This document shows, piece after piece, positions 9,201-16,255 of a stretch of DNA of 64,000 nt. Location: NCBI GenBank assembly GCA_015075365.1, contig JABTUN010000004.1, positions 613,910 to 677,909 of the forward strand. The letters run 5' to 3'. The translations under genes and the position numbers were made by a program. Each line of letters starts with the position of its first letter. The first letter of the stretch is position 1. The DNA comes from Verrucomicrobiaceae bacterium. Its GTDB lineage: Bacteria > Verrucomicrobiota > Verrucomicrobiia > Verrucomicrobiales > Verrucomicrobiaceae. The notes beneath the pieces were generated by a model, which saw only the letters and a list, made by a program, of their open reading frames with translations, made no database searches and was not told the DNA's origin.

Positions 9201-9238
9201 TCATTTCCATCGTTGAGGTTGAAGGCCAGATACGGCAT
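3242..9238 (-). CDS. Giant FHA-domain coiled-coil protein with C-terminal GrpE-like domain
   Basis: A 1998-residue protein. Residues 20-95 form an FHA phosphothreonine-binding domain: GRDAKNDIVID (26-36), SGFHAEF (41-47) and SSNGTFVNGKRI (62-73) carry the canonical Gly-Arg, Ser, His and Asn-Gly. Residues 100-185 are a Pro-rich linker. About 1700 residues of almost unbroken Ala/Glu/Lys/Leu/Gln-rich coiled coil follow, with internal repeats. Residues 1887-1998 resemble GrpE: a helical pair (FANDLIKRIDLIDAL; then SFEDILLQHGV) and the beta-wing pattern (GTEVDVELRKRIAVVDS; VVESCRTGFVYSR; ILRKVEVRTSS), matching GrpE EGxxFDPxxHxAV and GYxxxxRVLRPAxVxV. GrpE is the nucleotide-exchange factor of Hsp70, and an Hsp70 gene follows directly, which supports the assignment. 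No signal peptide or membrane segment is visible, so it is probably cytoplasmic. Confidence 0.9.
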   Translation of the reverse strand: MPYLAFNLNDGNEFVFDVLEDRLTIGRDAKNDIVIDNTFISGFHAEFLKQPDGSYELIDLKSSNGTFVNGKRIERSRVKGGDRIMFGQLESRFRERAPKGLAPVGSSKAVSASKNEPQRIDGRRGDTEGIPARDKEDTPPPSPDTGKIEPTKPVVHRMATSTGDAQKSPPTPPPALIPKPDPAAAKQAADLREEIEKLRQQRDALKIEAEIEQRRRDELRSLEATLEVRKKELTETQASLSSIKADAEKLRAEAEAAKTEAAKFDQKRRDLGNLESKLDSTRTLVTKAEADLATAQKALESIHSAAEAKRATDTASAEQKLTALQKDTAAAEARLAELTKLKGDAEKSESELKSKRSSELQALESTLTSKQAELATLVALFTARSADASSAEAKLQQLTAQSKALEAKLPELTAAEQKLTTLQKDIASSESRLTELTKLKTDAEKSESELKSKRSGELQALEKDLAAKQADLAKLTEQLSLRSADASSANAKAEQLTAQLKALESSLATKTAETSSAETKLSKLAADISTAESRITELTARKADAEKSEAELQSKRGAELKALEAALTEKQALFDQLTSAAAAAEKKLAQLTEQSKATESTLSSNMAEAAAASRNLSKLVADIATGEKRAAEFKGLETSLTAKQAEFSKLSEDATAAEAKLKQLTEQTKALEAKLPDLSAANEKLAKLTAEISVAEARVKELAQRRTEAEKSETEQKTKRSADLQALDQQLDAKQSELAKLTEQITSRTKEASSAETKAKQLTEQTKSLETKLADLTAAEQKLAALTKDIAAGEQRVAELAKLKSEAEKSEAELKAKRSAELQKLDKDLAKLTDDLEAKNAAFQKAQEQLLDTQQRLAQASGEETALKARVEALRGNEAKLVEVTKQLGQMQDQRGVLETAIAALLATQTTHQNDVSSSEQRLTTLRAEIDDFTAKQQAAKAEHDRICKERDAAQADFDAKQKAAEAKLAELQKQTAEAQAKAAEQQKAATKERDELDLQIELRTTRSNDLAAQVKALEDKAADLENKLSDLADTDSRLKDSNEALKAVESHKAEVVAAVAALVKDRDERTRELLAATEHGRAQHLLIQTLTTRREAVEKEVRTIEDQQTTASQDLGKLRADIKQAETDLSERQAQIATADQHLKNVQELTATAETQFKTTQAEDKKLAAQVAAAKSELEELTASVAAKSKELAASVASLEKNSQQQLTLAEKISGLEAVIATLTSTHATAQQSVAAAQSDYQNLQDNLAAKQKEIANAEKRVAELTSQTAGLEDRLKELNQANKQHAELSAAITAATQNRDKLASEAQRLTKERTDLEALLPDLRGKVEQTRAQAQNLADELAALNKDKTAALDAMQQAAKQRQEAETATEALRIEAANLEKLLGEKRSTLDAEVKTKLAEANAAETRLKGLQERVVAGESRLKELEDVNERLAAATTNLKDTEKTRIAEEKNVAALGKQQDKLRIALANLEGEIKAESAKLADLTKTFKATETKAADAETRLQKALAAQQAAEKSRNEADASLELARTEEKALRKQIPALNTELAGIQAALSTFTKQRDEASQFVTRLNVTTENQNKKLAELQQQIEQLEEAQKVREQRVMKAQEDVDKEGLKLKAAIEQTRAAEAALADADKELKDMLAKVSATKKEAATLEDELRTRLDRVQNLKADEERLTKIVDNQKLDLQGADSMLKELQSKIDSHQTRLSDFIHVGGKMLGLGEAIANLESRQSEITKAIRKASEEDLAIQVKLNAAQEALNRELTRAEQARKDREAAEAEFKKFSSDIQKQAATLQNYELEQKKRIAELEKRINDHAAAEARIVTQIEQTKAELTRLDEQRSEMARAEAQLKHWQEIEKRLRGQLGELEEKHEILRRGLGAEESTVIMFANDLIKRIDLIDALKERYAGVNGGVDIVAQLVTLRQSFEDILLQHGVSEFEVASGTEVDVELRKRIAVVDSTPGKSKPRVVESCRTGFVYSRSEGHEVILRKVEVRTSSQ
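6721..8209 (-). repeat. Coding repeats of about 98 residues in the giant coiled coil
   Basis: Segments opening with [DE]AEKSExExKxKRxxELQ start at residues 344, 442, 544, 708 and 806 of the coiled-coil protein. Two intervals are exactly 98 residues and one is 102; the long interval (164) contains a degraded extra half-unit. Ninety-eight residues is 14 heptads, so the duplications keep the coiled-coil register. The repeats are visible in both the protein and the DNA. Confidence 0.8.
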
Positions 9239-9395
9239 GCGGCGGGCGCAGAAAAGGGCGGGTGAAGAGGCTAAACTAGCGGGGGAAAATCAGTGAAGCA
9301 ATCTTAATGAAATTTGGCGGACAAGAGGGAAGATGGGGCGGCTATTGTTTCAAAAATCAGTCCGATTCCAAGCATTCAATTAAGAATACCAAAAT

Positions 9396-10172
9396 ATGAC
9401 CACAAAAAGTTACCGGCGCGATTTATGGCTTCTCACCCTGGCCGGAGCGGCCTTTTTGCTCGGCTGCGCGGCTCCGCTCCCCCCTGTGCAGGCCGGTTTG
9501 ACCCCGGCGCAGATGGACCGAGTGGGCCGACGCATCTGGCAAAACGAGTGCGCCGGCACCGTGGCTGGCCTGACGAGCTGGAACGGCGGGGAGGATTTCG
9601 CGTCGCTCGGAATCGGCCATTTCATCTGGTATCCGGCGGGGCGTCGCGGGCCGTTTGAGGAGAGCTTTCCCGGTCTCGTGCGTCACTTGGAGGCCCGCGG
9701 CGTGCCGATGCCTGCCTGGACCAAAGGCGCGTGTGTTTGGGACTCGAAAGCGGCCTTTGAGGCGGATAAAAACGGCCCGCGTCAGGCCGAACTGCGGAAG
9801 CTTCTCGCCGCGAACGTGGGACTGCAAACCGAATACATCATGCTGCGGCTCCAGCGTGCTGCCGGCAGCATGACCGGGGCGGCGCGGACGCGTTTCGCCG
9901 CCTTGAGCACGACACCGGAGGGGATGTTTTGCCTGATCGACTATGTGAACTTCAAAGGCGAGGGCACCAACCCCAAGGAGCGCTATCGCGGCCAGGGCTG
10001 GGGCCTCATGCAAGTGCTGGAAGACATGCGCGGCGGCACTCCGGCCGCCTTTGCCGAGGCGGCGAAACGCGTCCTCAGCCGCCGCGTGGCGAATTCCCCG
10101 CCGGAGCGCGGCGAACAGCGCTGGCTGGCCGGCTGGCACAACCGCTGTGAGGCGTACAAGCTGCCGCTGTGA
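9396..10172 (+). CDS. Conserved hypothetical lipoprotein
   Basis: A 258-residue protein with a lipoprotein signal: Arg-rich start, hydrophobic core, and lipobox LLGC with Cys at about residue 24. The mature part has no motif I can assign firmly. It contains IWQNECAGT, LTSWNGGEDFASLGIGHF and a later RYRGQGWGLMQVL. The conserved Glu plus Gly/Trp/His-rich loops are reminiscent of secreted hydrolases, possibly lysozyme-like, but this is only a guess. It is divergent from the FHA coiled-coil gene, and the 157-base gap must hold promoters for both directions. Confidence 0.75.
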   Translation: MTTKSYRRDLWLLTLAGAAFLLGCAAPLPPVQAGLTPAQMDRVGRRIWQNECAGTVAGLTSWNGGEDFASLGIGHFIWYPAGRRGPFEESFPGLVRHLEARGVPMPAWTKGACVWDSKAAFEADKNGPRQAELRKLLAANVGLQTEYIMLRLQRAAGSMTGAARTRFAALSTTPEGMFCLIDYVNFKGEGTNPKERYRGQGWGLMQVLEDMRGGTPAAFAEAAKRVLSRRVANSPPERGEQRWLAGWHNRCEAYKLPL

Positions 10173-10221
10173 GATTTTTGGCCGCGCCGCGAGCCGGCCA
10201 ATCCTGCGTCGTCGCCCAGGG

Positions 10222-10464
10222 TTATTTTTTCTCAACGGGCGCCCGCACGAGAGGCGTGGCGCTGGCGTTCACCGGGCTGGCGGAGGACAGGCTGCGGAAG
10301 GCAGAGCTTTCACCGACGCCTCCCGCACCGAGCAGTGGAACGAAGGACGCCTGCTGCGTGTGGCGCGGTCCGCTGCGCAGCGGCGTGAGCATGATGATCA
10401 CCGCCGTGACAAGAATGCCTGCGGCGAGGTGCTTGCTCTGGGGCAGAGGACACCGGAATCTCAT
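10222..10464 (-). CDS. Possible small membrane protein
   Basis: An 80-residue minus-strand frame from ATG 10464 to TAA 10222, in the 367 bases between the lipoprotein and glycosyltransferase genes. It has a basic N-terminus, one hydrophobic segment (LAAGILVTAVIIMLTPL, about residues 13-29) and a Ser/Ala/Pro-rich tail. No family recognised and no clear ribosome site. The rest of the gap (10465-10539) is AT-richer and probably holds promoters. The membrane-like composition argues that the frame is real, but it could be chance. Confidence 0.4.
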   Translation of the reverse strand: MRFRCPLPQSKHLAAGILVTAVIIMLTPLRSGPRHTQQASFVPLLGAGGVGESSAFRSLSSASPVNASATPLVRAPVEKK

Positions 10465-10539
10465 GGCTGGCCGGATTTGATTAACAAATGTAAAATAATC
10501 AACAGTTACGGCCTGCTCCAGAGATTTTTGCTTGTGAGG

Positions 10540-11673
10540 ATGATTTTTCTCCGGCAGCGATGGTGCGTGATCTGGGTTTTGACAGCAGGCTTTGGCGATG
10601 GCCACAACACGGCGGCGCGCTGCACCGCGGATGCCTTGATCAAACTGCTGCCGGGCGAAAAAGTCGAGGTGACCGATCTGATCAGCGAGGTGCAGCCGCG
10701 TATTGCCGCTGTGATGAAAGCCGCGTACCAGGTGGCGATCATCCACTGCCCGGCGGCCTGGCGGCTGACCTACAAAATGCTGGCGAAGCCGCAAATGACC
10801 GCGCCGGACGCCGCATGGCAGCTCCCGCTGATCCGCGCCGTGGAGGAAATAATCGAGCGCGAGCGGCCCCGGCTGATTTTGAGCACCTACCCGGTGTATT
10901 CGGCCGTTCTGGCCGCCTTGCGCGCGAAGCGGCCCGTGCCGCCGCTGGTGACGATCATCACGGATTCCGTCAGCGTGCATCCGATCTGGGTCAGCGCGCC
11001 CAGCGACCGCTTTTGTGTGGCGGATGACGACACGCAGCGCGTCGTGGAGAAGCTGGGCGTTTCCAGGGACAAGATTCGCGTGACCGGTTTTCCCGTGAGC
11101 CTGGCCTTCACAGAGCCGCTGCCCGCCGACGCGGCAGGGGACGGTCGTCAGCGCATTCTTTATCTGCCCTCGACGCCTGCGCGGCATGTGAAAGCGACAC
11201 TGGAGGCGCTGCGTCCGGTCTTGATGAGCGGTGTGAGGCTGACGCTGCCGGTGGGGAAGCACGGGTCCCGGCTTTACCATGTGCTGCGGCGTTTCACTGA
11301 CTCGCTGCCGCCCGGCACGATGGAGATCGTGGGCTGGACGCCGCGCATCCCGGAGTTTTTGCGCACGCATGACGTCGTCATCTGCAAGGCGGGCGGCGCG
11401 ATCCTGCACGAGGTGCTGGCCGCGCGCATCCCGGCGGTGATCGACTACGTCGTGCCCGGTCAGGAGGAAGGAAACGCGGAAATGCTGACCTCCCGCGACT
11501 GCGGCATCCGCACGCATTCACCGCCAGAGACCGCCGCCGCCGTGCAGAGCATCCTCACGAACGACGGAGCGGCCGGACGCCGCATGCGCGCGAACATGAT
11601 GCCGCTGAGCGTGCCTGACGCCGCGATCAAAACGGCGCAGGCCGCGCTGAAGCTGGCGCATCCACCCGCATGA
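10540..11673 (+). CDS. MGDG-synthase-like glycosyltransferase (GT28/MurG fold)
   Basis: Begins with the family hallmark TAGFGDGHNTAA (nucleotide-sugar/lipid acceptor loop), followed by the MGDG-synthase N-domain pattern (LPGEKVEVTDLI, later PRLILSTYPVYS). The C-terminal Rossmann half has LYLPSTPARHV, VGWTPRIPEFLRTHDVVICKAGG and the donor-site stretch PGQEEGNAEML. Such enzymes transfer a sugar to diacylglycerol or a related lipid at the inner face of the membrane. The frame is open further upstream, but the homologous region starts only at IWVLTAGFG; ATG 10540, or GTG 10534, is the reasonable start. The MidA-type gene follows 4 bases later, so the two are probably one operon. Confidence 0.85.
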   Translation: MIFLRQRWCVIWVLTAGFGDGHNTAARCTADALIKLLPGEKVEVTDLISEVQPRIAAVMKAAYQVAIIHCPAAWRLTYKMLAKPQMTAPDAAWQLPLIRAVEEIIERERPRLILSTYPVYSAVLAALRAKRPVPPLVTIITDSVSVHPIWVSAPSDRFCVADDDTQRVVEKLGVSRDKIRVTGFPVSLAFTEPLPADAAGDGRQRILYLPSTPARHVKATLEALRPVLMSGVRLTLPVGKHGSRLYHVLRRFTDSLPPGTMEIVGWTPRIPEFLRTHDVVICKAGGAILHEVLAARIPAVIDYVVPGQEEGNAEMLTSRDCGIRTHSPPETAAAVQSILTNDGAAGRRMRANMMPLSVPDAAIKTAQAALKLAHPPA

Positions 11674-11677
11674 GCCG

Positions 11678-12736
11678 ATGTCCGCGCTGCGCCTGATTCT
11701 TGAAGAGATGATTTCCTCCGCCCCGGAGCGGCGCCTGCCATTTGAGCAGGTGATGCGGCTGGCGCTCTACCATCCGCAGCACGGCTACTATGGTCCCGGC
11801 CCGCGCCGGATCGGCCGGAGCGGCGATTTTTTCACCAGCGTGAGCACCGGGCCGTTGTTTGGCCGGCTGCTGGCCTTGCTGGCACGGCAAGAGTGGGAAA
11901 AACTCGGCCGGCCGGCGGATTTCACGCTCATAGAGCAAGGCGCGCACGATGGACAGCTCGCGGAGGACATCCTGGCCGCGCTTGACATCCCCGGCGCGCG
12001 TTACGCCATCGTGGAGCCGAATCCGGTGTATCGAGAAGTGCAAAAGGCTCGGCTGGGGGATCGCGTGATTTGGTTGGAGTCGATCCGCCAGGCTCCTGCG
12101 CATGCCTTGTATCTGTGCAATGAGCTGCCGGACGCTTTTCCGGTCCATCTCGTCCGCTGGCAGGGGGGAATGTGGCAGGAACTGCATGTCGATGCGAGCT
12201 GGCACTGCGTTACCGGCGCGCCCAGCACGCCGGAACTCGTCAACGAGATCGAAAAACTGCCGCGCGACCTCGCACCCGGTCACACGATGGAGATCTGCCT
12301 CGCCGCGCTGGACTGGATTCGCGAGATCGCCGCCGCGCCGTTCCGCGGGGCCGTTTTCATCGCGGATTATGGCCTGGACGCGGAGGAATTTCTGGCGCGC
12401 CCGGAAGGAACTCTGCGCCGCTACCGGAATCACCGCACGGACGACCGGATTCTCGATGATTTGGGCGAATCCGACCTCACCGCCCATGTGAACTTCACCC
12501 GGCTCATCGCCGAGGCGGAGGCCTGCAGGCTGAAAACGGCCGATTATGACCATCAGGGCCGCTTTTTGACCCGTCTGGCCGCCCCGTGGCTGCGCACACT
12601 GGAAGGCAGGGGGCTGGACGGCACCACGCTGAGGCAGTTTCAGTCGCTCACCCATCCGGCCATTCTCGGACGTTCTTTCCGGTGCCTGCTGCTGGAGAAG
12701 ACAGACGATTTCACCACCGGTGAAGGCTTGAATTGA
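11678..12736 (+). CDS. SAM-dependent methyltransferase, MidA/NDUFAF7 family (DUF185)
   Basis: A 352-residue protein with the diagnostic opening of the family: LPFEQVMRLALYHPQHGYYG, a GDFFTSVSTGPLFG segment and the SAM-binding region FTLIEQGAHDGQLAEDIL. Mitochondrial NDUFAF7 methylates an arginine of a complex I subunit; the bacterial substrate is generally unknown. Four bases separate it from the glycosyltransferase gene. Its stop codon (TGA 12734-12736) lies inside a TTGACA that is a good -35 candidate for the next operon. Family firm, biological target unknown. Confidence 0.88.
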   Translation: MSALRLILEEMISSAPERRLPFEQVMRLALYHPQHGYYGPGPRRIGRSGDFFTSVSTGPLFGRLLALLARQEWEKLGRPADFTLIEQGAHDGQLAEDILAALDIPGARYAIVEPNPVYREVQKARLGDRVIWLESIRQAPAHALYLCNELPDAFPVHLVRWQGGMWQELHVDASWHCVTGAPSTPELVNEIEKLPRDLAPGHTMEICLAALDWIREIAAAPFRGAVFIADYGLDAEEFLARPEGTLRRYRNHRTDDRILDDLGESDLTAHVNFTRLIAEAEACRLKTADYDHQGRFLTRLAAPWLRTLEGRGLDGTTLRQFQSLTHPAILGRSFRCLLLEKTDDFTTGEGLN

Positions 12737-12760
12737 CAAAAGAAGGTCTCCCGGTAGTCT
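12733..12760 (+). promoter_or_regulatory. Candidate sigma70-type promoter of the rpmH operon
   Basis: TTGACA (12733-12738) is a perfect -35 hexamer; 16 bases further is TAGTCT (12755-12760), a weak -10. The site overlaps the stop codon of the upstream methyltransferase gene and lies about 80 bases before rpmH, leaving room for a leader. Inferred from the hexamers only. Confidence 0.45.
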
Positions 12761-12841
12761 CCCGCCCCCTTTTCCGGGCACCGGGCCATTCCGTGCCGTT
12801 GTCCGGATTCTCCCTGCAGCTTTCACACCACCCACACGCCC

Positions 12842-13030
12842 ATGCCCAAGACCAAGAGGACCTACCAACCTTCCAAACGCACGCGCAAGCAGCAGTTTGG
12901 CTTCCGCGCCCGCATGAAGACGGAAAACGGCCGCGACATCCTGCGCCGCCGCCGTCGCGTCGGCCGCAAGCGCCTCCTGCCGAAGGGCGTGGAAATCCAC
13001 TTCAAGCGCCACATCCAGCAGCACGCCTGA
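12842..13030 (+). CDS. rpmH: 50S ribosomal protein L34
   Basis: Matches the L34 consensus: KRTYQPSKRTRK, FGFRARMKTENGR and RRRRRVGRKRL. L34 stabilises 23S rRNA in the large subunit. The protein is 62 residues, longer than the usual 44-50. The extra 16 residues are C-terminal (PKGVEIHFKRHIQQHA) and still basic, so they could follow the rRNA surface. The order rpmH-rnpA-yidD-yidC-jag is a widely conserved cluster, often close to the replication origin; dnaA is not next to it here. Confidence 0.95.
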   Translation: MPKTKRTYQPSKRTRKQQFGFRARMKTENGRDILRRRRRVGRKRLLPKGVEIHFKRHIQQHA

Positions 13031-13064
13031 TGCGCGCTGCGCGGCGGGCGGCCCCACATCTGCC

Positions 13065-13436
13065 ATGCGCCTCCCCTCCAGCCTGAGGTTGAAGCACGCG
13101 CGCGATTTCGCCCGCGTGAAGGCCGAAGGCAGCAGCCAGGCGGGTAAATATGTCGTCCTGGGGGTGGCCAAGGCGGAAAATGAGCCGGAATTTCGCTACG
13201 GGCTCGTGACGGGTCGGAAACTCGGCAACGCCGTGGTGCGCAACCGCATCCGTCGTTTACTGCGTGAGGTCATCCGCGCTCACCGGGCGGAAATCGCCCC
13301 TGGATGGCATTTGGTGGTCATCGGCCGCTGGAAGGCCCCGCAGGCCACGCTGGCTGAAATCGAGCACGACTGGCTGCGGCTGGCAAAACGGCTCGGAATT
13401 CTTCAAATGACGCCCCTGGCGGTGCTGGCAGCATGA
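13065..13436 (+). CDS. rnpA: Ribonuclease P protein component
   Basis: A 123-residue basic protein with the RnpA pattern: RLKHARDFARV at the N-terminus and the signature GRKLGNAVVRNRIRRLLREVIR (written here from about residue 46). It binds the RNase P RNA and helps 5' maturation of tRNA precursors. It follows rpmH by 34 bases, and its stop overlaps the start of yidD (ATGA), which indicates translational coupling. Confidence 0.95.
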   Translation: MRLPSSLRLKHARDFARVKAEGSSQAGKYVVLGVAKAENEPEFRYGLVTGRKLGNAVVRNRIRRLLREVIRAHRAEIAPGWHLVVIGRWKAPQATLAEIEHDWLRLAKRLGILQMTPLAVLAA

Positions 13437-13684
13437 AGTCGATCATCCGAGTCCTTATCCGCGGTTACAAGCGCTTCCTTTCCCCGGTGATTCACGCCAT
13501 CGGCGGTCCAGGCTCCGGCTGCCGCTTCACGCCGACGTGCTCGACCTATTTTTTGGAGGCCGTGGAGACACACGGGGTCATGCGGGGCAGTTGCATGGGT
13601 TTCTGGCGGATTCTGCGCTGTAACCCGTGGGGTGGACATGGAGAGGACCCGGTGCCACCCAAATGCTGCCGGAATTCCGATTGA
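13433..13684 (+). CDS. yidD: Membrane protein insertion efficiency factor YidD
   Basis: An 83-residue protein with the three-cysteine core of the family: GSGCRFTPTCSTYFLEAVE, and later RILRCNPWGGHGEDPVP. An amphipathic basic N-terminus (IRVLIRGYKRFLSP) precedes it. YidD assists YidC-dependent membrane protein insertion. It starts four bases before the rnpA stop and lies directly upstream of yidC. Confidence 0.95.
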   Translation: MKSIIRVLIRGYKRFLSPVIHAIGGPGSGCRFTPTCSTYFLEAVETHGVMRGSCMGFWRILRCNPWGGHGEDPVPPKCCRNSD

Positions 13685-13788
13685 ACCGGGAAATTCCAGT
13701 CGCCAAACCCGCATCCACGGCCATTCGTCCCGCCCCTCTTTTCCTGTTTCTCCCCCGCTGATCTCAATTTTCTCCACCACTCACTTTC

Positions 13789-15603
13789 ATGGACCGCAAA
13801 GGCTGGATCGTCATCACACTCTGTATCATCCTCATGGGGGTGAATTTTCACTACATGCAGGAGAACGCCAAGATGGCCCAGCAGCAGGCCGAGGAGGCGA
13901 AAAAGAAGGCGGATGAGGCGAAGAAGGCCGCGCCTGCTGCTGCTGACGGCGGCGCTGCCGCTACGCCGGCGGCCGGACAACCCTCTCCTGCTGCCACGGT
14001 GACGGCCCCGTCCGCTCCCGTAGCGCCGGAGCAGAAGCACCAGATCACCGCGGGCAGCGTGACATACCATTTCACCACCAAGGGCGGGGGCATCGAGCGC
14101 GCCGTGCTGGCAGGGACGGATCATGTGACTCTCAACGAGCATTCACAGGAGGCCATCGGCGCGCTGCGACGTGAGGCAGGCGGCCTCGATGGCATCGCCT
14201 ACACAATGAAGGAGGCCACGGCGAAGGGAGTGACCTTTGAGGGCACGAACACGGAGGGCATCCGCGTGACGAAGGCTTGGTCGCTGACCGAGGGTGCCGA
14301 GAGCGACGAGCATCTGCTGGATTTGAAGATCACGCTGACGAACACGGGCACGGCGCAGCATCGCTCCGAGGAGTATTATCTGTTCGCCGGAGCCTCGACG
14401 GCGCTGAACCACGCGGACGACCGCTACCAGGGCTTTTTCTGGAACAACGGCGGCTCGGCCAAGTACGAGTGGTCCAGCTATCTTGCGGGGGGCACCTTCA
14501 GCAGCGCGAAGCCGGACTACCGCCAGTCCTTTGACAAGCTGCGCTTTGGCGGGGTGATGAGCCGCTTTTACACGCACATCCTGACTCGCGTGAACGAACG
14601 CGATGCGCCGGGGAAGCTGTGGACAACGCGCCGCCAACTGCCGAAGCCGCTAGATCCTGCGAAGGCGGGTGACGCGACCATCCAGGACTTTGCCACGGAG
14701 GCGGCGATGAGCCTGCCGACGGTGGATCTGGCCGCCGGAGCAAGCGTGACAGAGCATTATCAGGTGTATCTCGGCCCGAAGGAGTATGACCGTCTGAGCA
14801 AGATCGGCAAACAGCGCCATTTTGCGATGTACTACGGCTGGTTCAGCATCGTGAGCACGGCGCTGGTTGTGGTGATGCGCTGGATGCACGAAATGACAGG
14901 GAACTGGGGCGTGGCGGTGATCCTGTTGACGATTTTCGTCCGCCTGTGCATCTGGCCGGTGCATGCGAAATCCATGCGCACAATGAAGCGCATGAGCCTG
15001 CTGGGGCCGATGATGAAGGAGCTGCAGGAGAAGTACAAGGACAACCCGCAGCAGCAGCAGATGGAGGTGATGAAGCTGTACCGTGACTACGGGGTGAACC
15101 CGCTGGGAGGCTGCCTGCCGCTGCTGCTGCAGTTCCCCATTTTCATCGGCCTCTACAGCATGCTGGAATACGCCGCCGAGCTGCGCGGCCATGGCCTGTG
15201 GTGGGTGAGGGACCTCTCCGCACCGGACACGGTGGCGACGCTGGGCGGCTTCAACATCAATCCGCTGCCGATCATCATGGGCCTGACGATGGTGGCACAG
15301 ATGAAGCTGACGCCGCAGCCGCAGACAGTGGACAAGATGCAGCAGCGCATCTTCATGTTCATGCCGCTGATTTTCCTGTGGTTCAGCTACGACTTCGCCT
15401 CCGCGCTCTCGCTTTACTGGTCCACACAGAATCTTTTCAGCATCGCCCAGACCTGGATCATGAAGCTCTATGTGCCGGAGCCGAGGCTGGAGAAGGTGAA
15501 GCGGGAGCCGAAACCCGTGCCGCAGAGCGCGTTTTTCCAGCAGGCCGGCCAGAAGGACAAATCGAAGGACAAGAAGAACAAGCCGCCGCGCCTCGGGGGG
15601 TAG
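13789..15603 (+). CDS. yidC: Membrane protein insertase YidC/Oxa1
   Basis: A 604-residue insertase of the Gram-negative type. A first membrane segment (about 5-22) is followed by a long Ala/Lys-rich linker and the periplasmic beta domain (about 85-340). The Oxa1 core follows (about 345-570), with VAVILLTIFVRLCIWPV, the cytoplasmic hairpin MRTMKRMSLLGPMMKELQ, GGCLPLLLQFPIFIGLY and the last helices. The C-terminus is Lys-rich, as in forms that contact ribosomes. It inserts inner-membrane proteins with or without SecYEG. The 104 bases before it hold no other gene. Confidence 0.95.
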   Translation: MDRKGWIVITLCIILMGVNFHYMQENAKMAQQQAEEAKKKADEAKKAAPAAADGGAAATPAAGQPSPAATVTAPSAPVAPEQKHQITAGSVTYHFTTKGGGIERAVLAGTDHVTLNEHSQEAIGALRREAGGLDGIAYTMKEATAKGVTFEGTNTEGIRVTKAWSLTEGAESDEHLLDLKITLTNTGTAQHRSEEYYLFAGASTALNHADDRYQGFFWNNGGSAKYEWSSYLAGGTFSSAKPDYRQSFDKLRFGGVMSRFYTHILTRVNERDAPGKLWTTRRQLPKPLDPAKAGDATIQDFATEAAMSLPTVDLAAGASVTEHYQVYLGPKEYDRLSKIGKQRHFAMYYGWFSIVSTALVVVMRWMHEMTGNWGVAVILLTIFVRLCIWPVHAKSMRTMKRMSLLGPMMKELQEKYKDNPQQQQMEVMKLYRDYGVNPLGGCLPLLLQFPIFIGLYSMLEYAAELRGHGLWWVRDLSAPDTVATLGGFNINPLPIIMGLTMVAQMKLTPQPQTVDKMQQRIFMFMPLIFLWFSYDFASALSLYWSTQNLFSIAQTWIMKLYVPEPRLEKVKREPKPVPQSAFFQQAGQKDKSKDKKNKPPRLGG

Positions 15604-15706
15604 TTGTGCTGCCCCGGTGCGCAGTTCCCGGTTTCTTTTTGGCGCTGCACGCGATATTCCAGGCTGAAACTGGGCACAGCAAACCGCGAACCGAGAACAC
15701 AAGATC

Positions 15707-16168
15707 ATGACCGCCACCCCTCTCGAACACGCACGCCACATTCTCGATGCCATGCTGGGCTATCTGGGCTTCACCGCGCAGATTGAGGAGGATGACGGCC
15801 CGGACGGCCCCACGCTCCAGGTGCTCACCCAGGATTCCGACGCGCTGATCGGCAGGCGCGGGGAGGTGCTGGAGGACATCCAGTATCTGGTGAACCGGGT
15901 GCTCCAGCGTCATGTGAAGGATGCCCCGCGCATCCGCGTGGACGTGGAGTTTTACCGGTCGATGCGGGAAGACAAGATGATCGCCCGCGCGAAAGAGCTC
16001 GCCACCCGGGTGCGGGCCACCGGGCAGCCGGCCGACCTGCCGCCGATGAACAGCTACTACCGCCGGATCATCCACCAAGTGTTCGTGGACGATCAGGAGG
16101 TTGTGAGCGTGAGCGCCGCCGGGGAGGCCCGGTTCAAACGCATCACCCTGAAGCGCCGGGAAAAATAA
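15707..16168 (+). CDS. jag: Jag/KhpB-like RNA-binding protein (KH-R3H)
   Basis: A 153-residue protein with a KH domain (GxxG loop in DALIGRRGEVLEDIQYLVNR, about residues 45-64) and a C-terminal R3H domain (MNSYYRRIIHQVF, about 110-122). The Jag/KhpB family binds small RNAs and mRNAs. The usual N-terminal Jag-N domain is absent, giving a short version. Its place after yidC is the normal one. Confidence 0.9.
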   Translation: MTATPLEHARHILDAMLGYLGFTAQIEEDDGPDGPTLQVLTQDSDALIGRRGEVLEDIQYLVNRVLQRHVKDAPRIRVDVEFYRSMREDKMIARAKELATRVRATGQPADLPPMNSYYRRIIHQVFVDDQEVVSVSAAGEARFKRITLKRREK

Positions 16169-16189
16169 TCGCGGCATTGGAAACGGGGC

Positions 16190-16219
16190 TTGCTGTGCGG
16201 GACGGTTTTTGATTATTTT
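16190..16219 (+). promoter_or_regulatory. Candidate promoter of the PTPDL-family gene
   Basis: TTGCTG (16190-16195) and TATTTT (16214-16219) are spaced 18 bases apart, 37 bases before the ATG. The region is T-rich compared with its surroundings. An inverted repeat (AAAATAATC at 16162-16170, GATTATTTT at 16211-16219) overlaps it. Hexamer-based inference only. Confidence 0.35.
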
Positions 16220-16255
16220 CGGAGTCCGCATTTTTATATCCAACCCCGCATACCC

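Noticed and set aside
10051..10539. A longer N-terminus for the MGDG-synthase-like protein
   Set aside because: It would overlap the end of the lipoprotein gene in another frame and adds 163 residues without similarity to the family; homology begins near residue 6 of the shorter form.
16162..16219. Inverted repeat AAAATAATC/GATTATTTT as a terminator after jag
   Set aside because: The loop is 40 bases and the stem is AT-only; it overlaps a better promoter candidate for the next gene.
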